From the NCBI RefSeq assembly GCF_018320785.1, contig NC_054867.1, forward strand, positions 30,011,855 to 30,075,854: 64,000 nucleotides of DNA, written 5' to 3'. The notes beneath the pieces were generated by a model. It saw only the letters and a list, made by a program, of their open reading frames with translations. It was not told where the DNA came from and did not search any database. The position numbers and the translations under genes were made by a program. This document shows positions 47,450-57,590 of this stretch, one piece after another; the stretch's first letter is position 1; every line of letters starts with the position of its first letter. Source of the DNA: Cheilinus undulatus (taxonomy: Eukaryota; Chordata; Actinopteri; Labriformes; Labridae).

Positions 47450-47650
47450 TCTTAAGGCTTTTCAAAAAAGTTAACTGAAATGCTTGGGGAATATTGGAAG
47501 ACATTTTGGGGCGTCTTTTAAGGGATATTTTGGAATTTAGTAGATTTTGGTTTTGGTAATGTCTTGTTAATTTTGGGAAACTTAAGATGATATACTGTAT
47601 ATTTTGGAAATCTCTGATCACTTTAAAGGGAATTTCCAAAAACCTCCAGA
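46930..47650 (+). repeat. Degenerate GGAATTT-rich satellite with a T27 run
   Basis: Words such as GGAATTT, GAAATTTGGGG and TTTGAAATTT recur every 20-30 bases from about 47070 to 47640, as in a decayed tandem repeat. It is interrupted by an uninterrupted T run at 47416-47442. Period and consensus were estimated by eye. Confidence 0.6.
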
Positions 47651-49089
47651 ACTTTTAGCGGAAATGTAGTTAATCCCTGGCCTTACCGATAGAGTGAGCC
47701 CTTCCAACTGGGTGAAACAGACTTGAATGTATTTCAAAAATGTTGTGTGTTGTACGGTAAGGAAAGCCTCTCGTCTTCATGTGCAGAAATATCTTTTGGT
47801 GAAAACGACTTCCTGTTCTAGGACAGGGCTTTAGGTTTTTTGCTTATCCAAAATAAGTGAGAGAAACTAAAATACATTCCAAACAAAAGCTTGGGTCTCA
47901 GGAAGTTAAAGCCCACCTCTTTTTCATCTTTTCCTTATTCATCGGATTTCTTTCTCCTCATATTTCTGAAGGACATTTTTTTTTCTTTTAATTGGGTTAG
48001 GGACAAACTGATGTAGCCAAATATGTCTAATAAATTGTTGGTATATTTATTATCACAGAAGTCAGCACCTTCGATGAGGAACTGTCTCAGTCCAGGTGAG
48101 ACATTAGAGTGGATAATGTGATCTTTAACTGTTGATCTCAAGCAGACTGGAATGGCTTTTATCATCTTGTTATCAATCCTTAATGTAAGTTGACATTTCC
48201 CACAGAATTGCTCTAAATTTAACAGATTTCTTTCATTGTCCATAAAATGAGCAACAGCCCAAACCCTTTGGAAAGCTGATATTCTAAAAACAAAGATTTT
48301 TTTGTTCAGTAGTATTTATCTATTATTCCCATACTGGTATAAGGTGAAATCTAAGAAAAAACATGATAGAAAGCTCTGTGGAAACTGAATTAGAGTCGTT
48401 GATAAAGCTTAATTCACTCCAGATTTTCAGTAAATTTATTGAACATATTTCAGGTAAAGCACACCCTTACACAGTTACTGAAATGTTATTCTTCTTAATA
48501 TGGCATACTTTTGTGTTTATGTAAAAATAGCAAAAATACAAGAGAAATGTATTTAGATTTGAATGCAGGTTGTGCATTGTCGTGTCTGTTTCAGTGATTA
48601 TTTGATGATGGAGGAACAAATTCAAGAATTGTTCATTCTAAAGAAGGAACTAAAATGTTTCAGCCACTAGGGGGCGTAATAGCTCCTCATACGTTCACAT
48701 CCCCTGCAGTTAAAAGAAACAGGAAGTCAAGATTGGCACATCATGTCTGACTGTCAGAAGCTGCTCTTGATGGCTTCAAAGGGTGAAACTGTGAACTTGA
48801 AAACTTAATTTTCTGCCTGCTGTCCCTAAAAATAACAGCACCTTCAATGCTTGGTTTAAACATCTACATTTTAACTTCTGACTAATTTATTGTGCTGACT
48901 TTTACATTTTTATTTAAATTCTCTAAAATAACCCTAATAATATAATACTCTTAGGCTCTGTTAGAGAGAAAGTCCAAACAAAAAGAAAATAAAGTTATAA
49001 CACAAAACTAATGGTACAACAAATAAACACTTCTACTCTGACATGTTACCTAAACATTAGTCTTACAAGATTTGCTCATCATGGAAGCT
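47651..49089. other. Intergenic DNA with a CTCF-like motif
   Basis: No gene. CCACTAGGGGGC at 48664-48675 matches the CTCF core consensus on the plus strand. Confidence 0.4.
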
Positions 49090-49735
49090 AGTTTTCTTCT
49101 AATGTATTGAAGCTCAGCCACTCCGCCATAAGTCCAGATCAGCAAAGGGCTGCAGTGATGATTGTCCTTCTGAACTTTGTCCCATCTCCACAAAGGATCT
49201 CAGGAGCTCAGTCAGAGGGACCCTCAGGTTCTTGGCCACCCTTCTTACCAGGGCCCTTCTCCCCTGATTGCTCAGTTTGGCCAGGCAACCAACTCTTGGA
49301 AGAGTCCCGACTGTGCCAAACATCTTCTATTTGAGAATTATGAAGGCCACTGTGCTCTTTGGATCCTCCAGTGCTTAGATTGTTTTTGTAGTCTTCCTCA
49401 GATCTGTGCCTTGCAATGATCCTGTCTCTGTCCCTTCTATAGAGAGGAAGGTGCCTTTTCAAATAATGTCCATAAATTTATTTTACCACAAGTCGACTCC
49501 AGTCAAGGTGTAGAAACATTGCGGCAAAGATAGTGAGAAATGGGAGGAACCTGAGCTAAATTCCAAGTGTTGTTGCAAAGCTTCTGAAAATATATGTAAA
49601 TGTGATATTTCAGGAAAAAATTCTAAAAATCTGTGTTCACTTTGTCATGATGGGGCACTGAGTGTAGATTGATGAGAATTTTGAAAAAAGTGAAGGAGGT
49701 CTGAATATTTTCCATTGCTTATGGCATTATAGCCA
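49090..49735 (-). pseudogene. Tc1-like transposase pseudogene (N-terminal part), minus strand
   Basis: On the minus strand frames retain the paired/HTH part of a Tc1 transposase: RDRIIARHRSEEDYKN near 49400-49440 and KLSNQGRRALVRRVAKN near 49230-49280, split by frameshifts. Typical sub-terminal text (TGATGGGGCACTGAGTGTAG) and a terminal GAATATTTTCC lie at 49649-49715. No catalytic domain remains, so this is an inactive fragment. Confidence 0.8.
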
Positions 49736-49793
49736 ATAATAATGATAATAATAATAATAATAACAATAATAATAATATTGTTATTATTATTAT
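49735..49793 (+). repeat. (AAT)n microsatellite that switches to (ATT)n
   Basis: AATAATAAT... runs into ATTGTTATTATTATT, so the two halves are complementary and can fold into an AT hairpin centred near 49779. Confidence 0.9.
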
Positions 49794-49796
49794 AAA

Positions 49797-51389
49797 GATT
49801 ATATAATCTAAGGAACAAAATGGTGAGGCATGTATGTAGGGCACTCCCACGCATGGGATTACAGCCTGCATGACAGCAGGGGGAGAGATGGTCAGAAAGT
49901 TTCTCATCAGAAACTTCTGGCTCTGCTTTCTTCAGAGTTACACACATGATAATATATTTCATGTGCACATCTGTAACATTAGCCTTTTCAGTTTCCTTTC
50001 TGAGCTCCATCTCTGACAAAGTTCACTCCAACAAAACAAAGCAGAGTAATTGCCAGTACTGCCATCTAATTTCTCTTCATCAAAAGGACTCCTCTCTCCT
50101 CTGTTACATATATTTTAGGTCTTTGATCTCAATAACTTTAATATGTATTTCATTGTTCCCAATGGAGAGCAACAGTATTATCTGTTGCATCAACCTTGTT
50201 GTACCAACAATATAAAAAATGCTGCATACTCTGCTGTAAGAGTATTTTAAAAGGATTATTTTGTCCAAAAACATGGGGATGAGAGATTTGCCCTTAACCC
50301 TGAAAGCTTGACTGGTCCCTCTTTGAGCGACCATCTGGTGATGTACCTCTACAGACCATCACATGACCCTGCGCAGGTCCAGAAAGGCAATCTGCCACCC
50401 AGTTTTCAAATGGGTTTAGAGTGTTTAAAGATAGGACGAGGGAGGAAATTTGTCAGTGTTTCAAATCTCTTTTTGATATCCAGGTCATCAAATGTAACAA
50501 ACAAAGCCTTGAAAAGTGTGCTCACACATAAAATGGCGACAAAGTTCAAAGCAAATATAGTTTCTAAACTGTGATTTCAACCTTGAATCTTGTGCAACTG
50601 ATAGTGGCTTCATTTGTTAATATGCATCAAAAACAGACTGACATGTGGAGGTTTTTGTTAATGAGCTGTCAACGGGGGAAAATCTGCACAGGATTAGTGA
50701 AGGAAAAAACAGCTTTTAATGAGTTTCTATTTTTGGTGTGTGGCATTAAGGTGAACAGCATGGCCTGACACACTGCACCCAGGCTTTTATGTCACACAGA
50801 TGCTGACAGAACTATGTGTGCACATCTGTCATCAAGCATCCAAAATGTAACCAATCTCTCACCTGTCTCACCTGAACCAGAGTGCAGCCTCTGGGAAATG
50901 TCCCAGCATGCACTATGACACTGAAAGCGCTCTATATTGTGTCCCACACTCTTTGTAGTACATCACAGCTGTTTTGAAATATGTCTTATGTTTCTGTCAG
51001 AGCAAATTTAATGGTAGAACTCATACAGCAGCCTTGATTACATCTGTTTGAATACCATACTGTGTTTGTGTTGAAGAGCACTGCAGTGTAACCAGAGCCT
51101 AGGATAACCCACTTTCTCCACTGTCTGTAGCACTGATGCATCCTGTGGTAGCAGGAGTCGCCGGAACACGGTGATGATTTATCATTCAGTATGATACACA
51201 ACAAAAACCCACATCTACACAAGTATATTTGTCTCATTTCTTGAGCAAAATATATCATTAGCTTTAGTTGAAGCCATATTCCCCTTTGAAGTCCATTCAA
51301 ACATTTTATTTCAAGACATGAGAAGGAAGAAAATCAGGCATGTAGTAAGTAAGGATATCTGCCAGTAAGGCAACGAGGCAATCAAATTT
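49797..51389. other. Intergenic DNA
   Basis: No recognised gene or repeat. Several open frames of 65-104 codons show no familiar motif. Confidence 0.35.
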
Positions 51390-52350
51390 GAAATATGATC
51401 ATTAGTGTAGAGACACTTGTGCCTGGAAGGTCCAGCACTGGTGCATCAGTATTCCTGGCTACCACTACACCATGAAGACAAAAGAACACACCAAGTAACT
51501 CAAAGGAAGGTGAAAGAAAAGTATGAGTCAAGGGTTGAATAAAATAAAAAAAATCCAAGATCCTGAACATCCCCCGGAGTTCAGTTAAAACCATCAACTA
51601 GAAATGGAATAAATCTGCCTAGATCAGGCCGTCCTCACAAACTGAGTGACCAGAGAATAGTGAGAGAGGTCACCAAGACACCTATGACTACACTGGTGGA
51701 GTTACAATTGGCCATCGCACAAGATGCTATGTTTGGAGATCACCACAAGCACGTCATCCCCACTGTGAACCTTGATGGTGGCAGCATCATGCTGTGGGGA
51801 TGCCTCTTGGTAGCCGGCCCTGGAAGGGTTGCAAAGGTGGAGGGTAAAATGAACGCTGCAAAACATAGGGAAATTCTAGGGAGAACAGTTTTATTCAGCC
51901 TGCAAGAGAACTACGGCTTGGGAAGTTTACTTCCCAGCAAGACAGTGACCTGAAGCGTACAGAAATGGTTAAAAGACAAGGTAAATGTTCTGAAGTGGCC
52001 AAGTCAAAGCCCAGATCTCAGTCCAAAAGAGAATTTGTGGCTTGACTTGAGAGGGGCTGTTCACACCTGATCCCCATGCAAGCTGGCTGAGCTTGAGCAG
52101 TTTTGCAAAGAAGAATGGAGTAAAATTGCAGTGTCCAGATGTGTAGGTCGGACTTAGATCTAACCACACACATTAGTGAGGTGCATCTACTAAATACTGA
52201 TTGAAGGGGGTGAATATTTATGCATTCACTTATTTTACTATACGTATTGTTATTCAACTGACAAAACCTTGTCTTAGTGTGAAAGATGAACAGTGGATAA
52301 AATGTTTGTTTTGTGTCTCTTCAAATAAATTTGCCTTGTTTTACAGGGTA
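51390..52350 (+). pseudogene. Tc1-like transposase pseudogene, plus strand
   Basis: Decayed Tc1 transposase readable in pieces: EVTKTPMTTLVELQ (about 51664-51705), SIMLWGCLLVAGPGRVAKVE (about 51784-51843) and the PDLSPKENLWLDL-like DDE-domain end (about 52011-52050). It is followed by GGGGGTGAATATTTATGCAT. It shares its 5' text (GGAAGGTCCAG...CTACACCATGAAGACAAAAG) with the 14 kb element. Frameshifts and deletions remove function. Confidence 0.85.
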
Positions 52351-53361
52351 TTACTCCTGATTTGTAGTCTTTTCTGACTCAAAAAGCCTCCTCACTTAAC
52401 TATCATGCCTAAAAGATTTCCTCTGTTGTGGAAATACTGATCTAAGATAGAAATCCCAGGCATTTGGGTAAACAAATGTAGATGTGCATTGCTTTAATTT
52501 GTCCGTATACATCTGTCGAACACCTCATGAATGCATCTCAGAGTAATAGACTAGATATGTGATACCACAGAGCTCAGAGCAGGATGGAGCTTTTTTTAGG
52601 CACTGAGAGTGACCCAGACAGCGCAAAACACAAGGGGAGAAACAGGAGGGAGGGAGGGGAAAAGGGGTTGGGGAGGGAAGAATATAAATGAGAAGGGAGT
52701 GAAGGAAAAGTACTGGGCGGATGTGGCGGTGCAGATGCAGAATGCATGAGCGCACGTGAGTGGAAACGGGGGTGTGGGGCACAAAAGAAAGAAAGCTGGT
52801 GCTGCAAAGCAGAGGAGGAGACAATGTGAAGTTAGAGGCGACTGAAGGTGAGCAGCAGGGAGGAGTAGAAATGTGCTGTGAAAAGATGCTGACGTCAGAC
52901 ACCAAACAAGTATGTTTCAAGTAAAGAGAGAAAATGGTCAGATGGATGCAATGCAGGGGTTTGTGGCAGGAATGAAATTAGAGGATGCTAATCATAGGAT
53001 ATGTGGGTCCAGAGGGTGTGGGAACTTTGCCATAAAAGAAATGTTCAGCACTGTAAATCAACTTCAACTGGACAAAATGTCACATACTCTTTACTCTATC
53101 AATTGGTCCACAACATTGATCCTGACGGAAGTATCACTTTAAATGTTGGACGGATGGCTCTTTTACATTGTAGAGATGCTGGTGGTTCTGAAAAGATGAA
53201 TGGGGTTGACATTTGAAGATCCCTGACCTTTCCTGAAATGCCACCATGACTCCAGCATGTTACCCTTATATAATATATAATAACTGCTACGACCTTGTGT
53301 AAGGGAAAGTGTCAGATAATCTAGGTGCTTTCAGTAGTGTCAGAATGAAGCTCATCATGAG
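52351..53361. other. Intergenic DNA with a possible promoter/exon
   Basis: About 52620-52900 is G/A-rich with a TATAAAT at 52684-52690, a donor-like GAAG|GTGAGC (GT at 52848) and a perfect CRE TGACGTCA at 52890-52897. This could be a non-coding first exon on plus, but no partner exon was found. The minus-strand open frames here are shadows of the purine bias. Confidence 0.25.
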
Positions 53362-54197
53362 ACAAGAGGGGTCTGGTTGCAAACCGTACATCTCTGGCAA
53401 CCACTTTCGTAGGCCATTCATCTGAGACGCCATGCAACTCAGAAAGGAAATGCACCCCAAAACTTTTGAGGTAAAGTCGGATTAAACTTTTGTTTAGAGT
53501 TAGGGTAAGGGTTAAGGTAAGGGTTAGGATACCAGAAGTTAAAAGTCAAAAACATGACTTGCAAAATATAATTGCAAAATGTTTAATAAAGCCGAGCAAA
53601 CAGTCTGCTTACTGAAAAAAGTTCATCCTCTGTCTTCACATTCTAATGCAGCCAATACACCTTACATAGCTGTAAAAGCTACGTAGCTAACACAGCTGAG
53701 GCTAAGTTCAAAAAGCAGCTATGCAAGTATTGTGTCTGTGTCTTCTGTACCGCTAAGTTAGCTTTAGCAACAGATGCTAAAGCTCGCATAGCTAAGGCTA
53801 ACATAGCTACATAGGTTACACAGATAAAGCTAAGCTAACAAATCAGCTGTGTAAGCTATGTGTCTACATTATCAATGTAGTCATGTTACCTTTAGCTATG
53901 TTTGCTAAAGCCAGCTAAGCTAAAGCAAACTCAGCTACATTGGCTTTTGTTGTAATGTTGTTTACGTAGCTAGCATAGCTATGTTAGCTAACGAAGGTAA
54001 AGCTAGCAACTGTCATGCAGCTACTTCTAATAAAGGTCTTTACATAAATTTACCCCCAAGATTAGACCTCTGAACTTTTTTCTGTTTATTTATAAATGTC
54101 TCTTCATCTGTAATGTTTGCAATGTGGTTATTTCATAGCTGTAACTGCCAGACTGTGTTTATGAATAAAGTTGAATTGGAAAAAAAAAACTCTTAAA

Positions 54198-54596
54198 CTA
54201 CAAATACGTTGCTTAAATAAAACCATAGGAAGGAGTGCTTCTAGGACTCAAATAAAAAGTTTTGTTTGAGGTGCTCTTTGGAAAAGGGATTCATAAAGTT
54301 GATAACAGGAAAAACTCCAAGGCACTCTCTTAAGCATTAAAAAGCCTTTATTTTCACAGCATGGTCATATGTAGACCTTAAAAACACACTTCAACACGTT
54401 TCGGCATCAAGCCTTCATCAGGAAGTCAAACAAACAGAAGGCTGGAAGCTGTAGGTTATTTTAAACTGGTCCTGACCAACAGGAACCTGCTAACTGGGCA
54501 TAAAGGTAATGGCCTGCAGAGGGTGTCAACATATGAAACGGCCACATATAAAGAGAGTGCCTTGGAGTTTTCTTCCTATTATCTACAAATACGTTG
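54198..54596 (-). mobile_element. Penelope-like retroelement fragment flanked by a 14-bp duplication
   Basis: CTACAAATACGTTG is repeated perfectly at 54198-54211 and 54583-54596, enclosing 371 bp. The insert contains a perfect 21-base inverted repeat (54311-54331 and 54551-54571) and a hammerhead-like motif (54388-54426). Paralogous copies C and D lack the insert at the corresponding point. A variable-length target duplication with a minimal hammerhead motif fits Penelope-like elements. No reverse transcriptase remains. Confidence 0.7.
54388..54426 (-). ncRNA. Minimal type-I hammerhead ribozyme-like motif
   Basis: On the minus strand, in order: stem I strand ACUUC, core CUGAUGA, hairpin GGC/GCC with a UUGAU loop, core GAAA, a two-base-pair helix III (AC/GU), a U cleavage position, and stem I strand GAAGU, which pairs perfectly with the first. 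One extra A separates CUGAUGA from helix II, which may weaken or abolish cleavage. This arrangement with a tiny helix III is that described for hammerheads of Penelope-like elements. Activity is not shown. Confidence 0.6.
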
Positions 54597-54690
54597 TATT
54601 GGCAAATTAGAGAGGTACATGGTTTCTCAGATGAACAGTCTGTGAGAGTGGCTATCGGAAATATGGATCTGCAGCCAAACTGTCTTGCCT

Positions 54691-56869
54691 AAGATGTGCA
54701 TACTGAAACCCCAGTGCCAATGTCATGATATCTGGTTTCCCTGTCCACTAATTCATGTACTGCTTTTCTGTACTGCTCTGCAGGAGTACAATAAGGGCAG
54801 CACAGTGGGAGCGCCACACAGTTAGACATGCACACTCCTCAAATATCACACCATGAAATGGCAACGCGAACAAAGCAGCTGACTGAACTCATGCTAAAAA
54901 AATACCTTTAAACATCTGTCCTATATTCCATGATTTTTGATCAAACCTGCAGACTTGTCAGTATTTTGTTTCGGCTGCTGATTATGATAATGATACCATG
55001 CTATCACACTGAATTACAACAGGTAGTAGTGTAAATATTCAACCTTTACAACATCTCCATGTTAGCTTGAAAATTAGCTTAACACATGACTGAGTCTTGA
55101 TGCCCACTGCTAAAGCGCGCATGTCTGCAACCACTGCCTTATGAACAAGAACAAATCTCTGAGGTTTTTAAACAAAAAACTCTGCAGAACTTCACAGTGA
55201 GGGTGTAGATACAAGAGGGTACAATAAATGCAGGTCTGAGTAAAAAGGACACTGTGGGGGGAGCAGAGGCAGAAAAAAGCTGCAGCTCCCCCAGCCCAGT
55301 TGGGACTGTTCAGTCATTTGCTAACCAGAGAGGGCAGCAGTGCCGCTGTGCCAACTGTCCCACAGGCCTGTGAGGCTGCTGATGCAGGCTTAATAAAAAC
55401 CCACAAAATAATGTGCACGTACCACAGCTGTCCAGTTAGCAGATGCCCTGCAGCGACCGAGGATGCTGTTGTCAAAGGCACTTCAATAACCTCAAGCTTA
55501 CTAGCTTGTGTGGACATTGTTTCACTTGATTAATTTCACTGTTTTAACCTAAGCCAATCTTGAAATTGCCTTCTCTCTTCTTCTTAAGAGGAGGGGGCCT
55601 TTAGGACTTTAGGACAGCTTGGAATGAGGAGATACAGTAACAGGGAAGAATCAGTGAGGTTACTAGTTAAACAGCATGTGATTTCCTTTTTCATAGTATT
55701 AACAAGTATAGTATGATTATTCACAAGTTTTAGCAAACTAACAAAATATGAAAGTCAGCATGTTTCCCACTGTTTAACTAGAGGAAAAAAGTGGCTTATT
55801 GAGGAAGGAATTCAGGAAGGAGAGAGCAGAGATGATACAAAGTCTGTCATATGATCCTGGGGTTGCCACAGCAACCACTCCCAGGAGTCAGCTCCTGGAA
55901 GGTGCGTCAAAAGCGTCATCAAGGCCAGCTGCAGAAAAAAAAAGCAGACCGGACCCTTAGACCATCTCAGGAGCTACGCTTGTACTGCAACACATATACA
56001 GAGAATAAACAGCATGAACTGTGACAGAGATGTGTAGTAGAGATCATATCTACTCAGTCATGATTTTGGCTGCATCAGTGTGTTTCTAAGTTTGTGAAAA
56101 CCTTAGATTGAGACAATAAATCTGTGGGAATGGAGATTAAATGGATGAAAAATGGTTTTCCTTGTATCTCTTCCTCATCTGTCTTGGTGGTTTATTTATC
56201 AGGCTAGGGTATGATTAATGGTCCCTTGGGTGACTGTGCATGCACCCGTTTGTGCCAGATGCCAAATGTTTCATAGAAAAATGACCACACAGGGCGTCCA
56301 AAGACTTTATGTTTTAAAGCCCGAAGTCTGAGCTTCAATCAAAGGAACAGCTTGTTAAAGCTTTGTCTCTGTGGTTTCTTACCAGATTGAGCACGTTTCA
56401 TATGTGCAATATTCAAGTCTGACTGTTGTTGCTGGTCTAGACTTCCATGACTGCCCTTCTCTGGCGGGCTTACCACACACACCGCACACACTGCTCTATC
56501 AGAGGATCCAGTAGTCAAGGTTAGAGGCACTGCTCAAAGCAAGCTTGCAGCTTCTACCATCCACTACTTTTCCCTGGGATCTGGGAACTCTTGGTTTTTG
56601 AAACTTCAGGTCCAGCTTTAACTCATAGAGACTGTTACTCTCTTATTCAAGTCTTATTAATGCAGTGCTCTCTGTCTTTGTTCACGTCCGTCAACCTGGA
56701 TCTTCGCAGGGTTTGGGGATGTTGCTGTAACAGAAAGGGTATTACCTCCCTCCAGTATTACTTGATATTTTTACATAATTTGAATTTCTTGGTTTTATGC
56801 TTCATACAATAGACTGCCACGACCAAACAACACTTGTTTTATGAGTTTTTAGCCGATTTCATTTCTAAA
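54691..56869. other. Intergenic DNA with an RFX X-box palindrome
   Basis: No gene recognised. GGTTGCCACAGCAACC at 55861-55876 is a perfect match to the RFX X-box consensus. An inverted repeat GGGGGAGC/GCTCCCCC lies at about 55257-55292. Confidence 0.35.
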
Positions 56870-56950
56870 TTGGTCAAAATCCCAGGATCAGCTTCAGCCC
56901 CTGTGACCCAGAATGGGATAAGCAGTATAGATACTGGATGGATGGATCAG
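56870..56950 (-). mobile_element. LINE/SINE 3' tail fragment, minus orientation
   Basis: On the minus strand CCATCCATCCAGTATCTATA then CTGCTTATCCCATTCTGGGT and a GGGGCTGAAGC phrase: the same fish LINE-type 3' text as at 12310-12440, opposite orientation. Confidence 0.6.
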
Positions 56951-57295
56951 GAACTTAAACAGTCACAGTACAGCAGTCTCAGACTTGACGAGTCTGTCTG
57001 CTCTTGTCTGCTGTTCAGTTTTAGAACATCGTTTGCAAACAGGTTTTCAATTTTAAAAAATCTGTTTCATTCATTTCTGTTATTTCTTGGTATTGATTAA
57101 TGTCTGTTCTGCTGATTGGTTCTTGCACTATGTTTTTTTTCCTGATTTCATATTAATCTGTTGTTGTTTTTTTTCTCCCTTTTTTATTTATTCTATTTGA
57201 CTGTGTTCAACCCGGTCCTCTTTTTTCCTCTCTCTCTGCTGCACCCTGTGAGTTTTATGATTCACTTGTTTTTGTGACTTCCTTGTATCCGTGAT

Positions 57296-57590
57296 TGGGA
57301 GGGGTCTGGCTGCAGATCCTACATTTCTGACGGCCTCTCTCACAGACCGTTCATCAGAGATGCCGTATGTCTCAGAAAGGAAGTGCTGTAATTTGCAGGT
57401 ACAACATAATTCCAGTTGAAGATTTTTTTTTAAATTCAACTTTATTCATAAAAAAGTCTGGCAGTTACATTCACTAAATAACCACACACTATGCTAGCTA
57501 TGTTGTTAGTTTCACTACATTATCCAATGTAGCTATGTTAGCTTTAGCAGCATGAGCTTTAGGAAACGTCGCTAAAGCTGATTTAGTCTG
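57296..57590 (+). mobile_element. Copy C (truncated) of the AGCTAA-array element
   Basis: Terminal sequence GGGGTCTGGCTGCAGATCCT through TTCATCAGAGATGCCGTATG, then AATTCAACTTTATTCATAAA and GTCTGGCAGTTACATTC, then a short AGCTA array (57490-57585). The 3' half is missing. Confidence 0.65.

Larger units (their letters stand above)
53362..54690 (-). mobile_element. Copy B of the AGCTAA-array element (most complete), with a nested Penelope-type insertion
   Basis: Both termini are present as long imperfect inverted repeats. The left end starts ACAAGAGGGGTCTGGTTGCA; the right end, reverse complemented, starts GGCAAGACAGTTTGGCTGCA. Similarity continues for about 80 bases (for example TTCATCTGAGA in both). 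The interior holds an AGCTAA/TTAGC array (about 53660-54010) and the CTGCCAGACTGTGTTTATGA segment shared with A, C and D. It has no coding capacity. Superfamily uncertain; target duplication not found. Confidence 0.7.

Noticed and set aside
52525-52920. 131-codon minus-strand frame rich in Pro, Ser and Phe
   Set aside because: Caused by the G/A-rich plus strand; low complexity and no domain.
53650-54010. Regularly spaced AGCTAA words that might suggest a CRISPR-like array
   Set aside because: Words are 5-8 bases with irregular spacing and no constant repeat/spacer structure, and the genome is eukaryotic.
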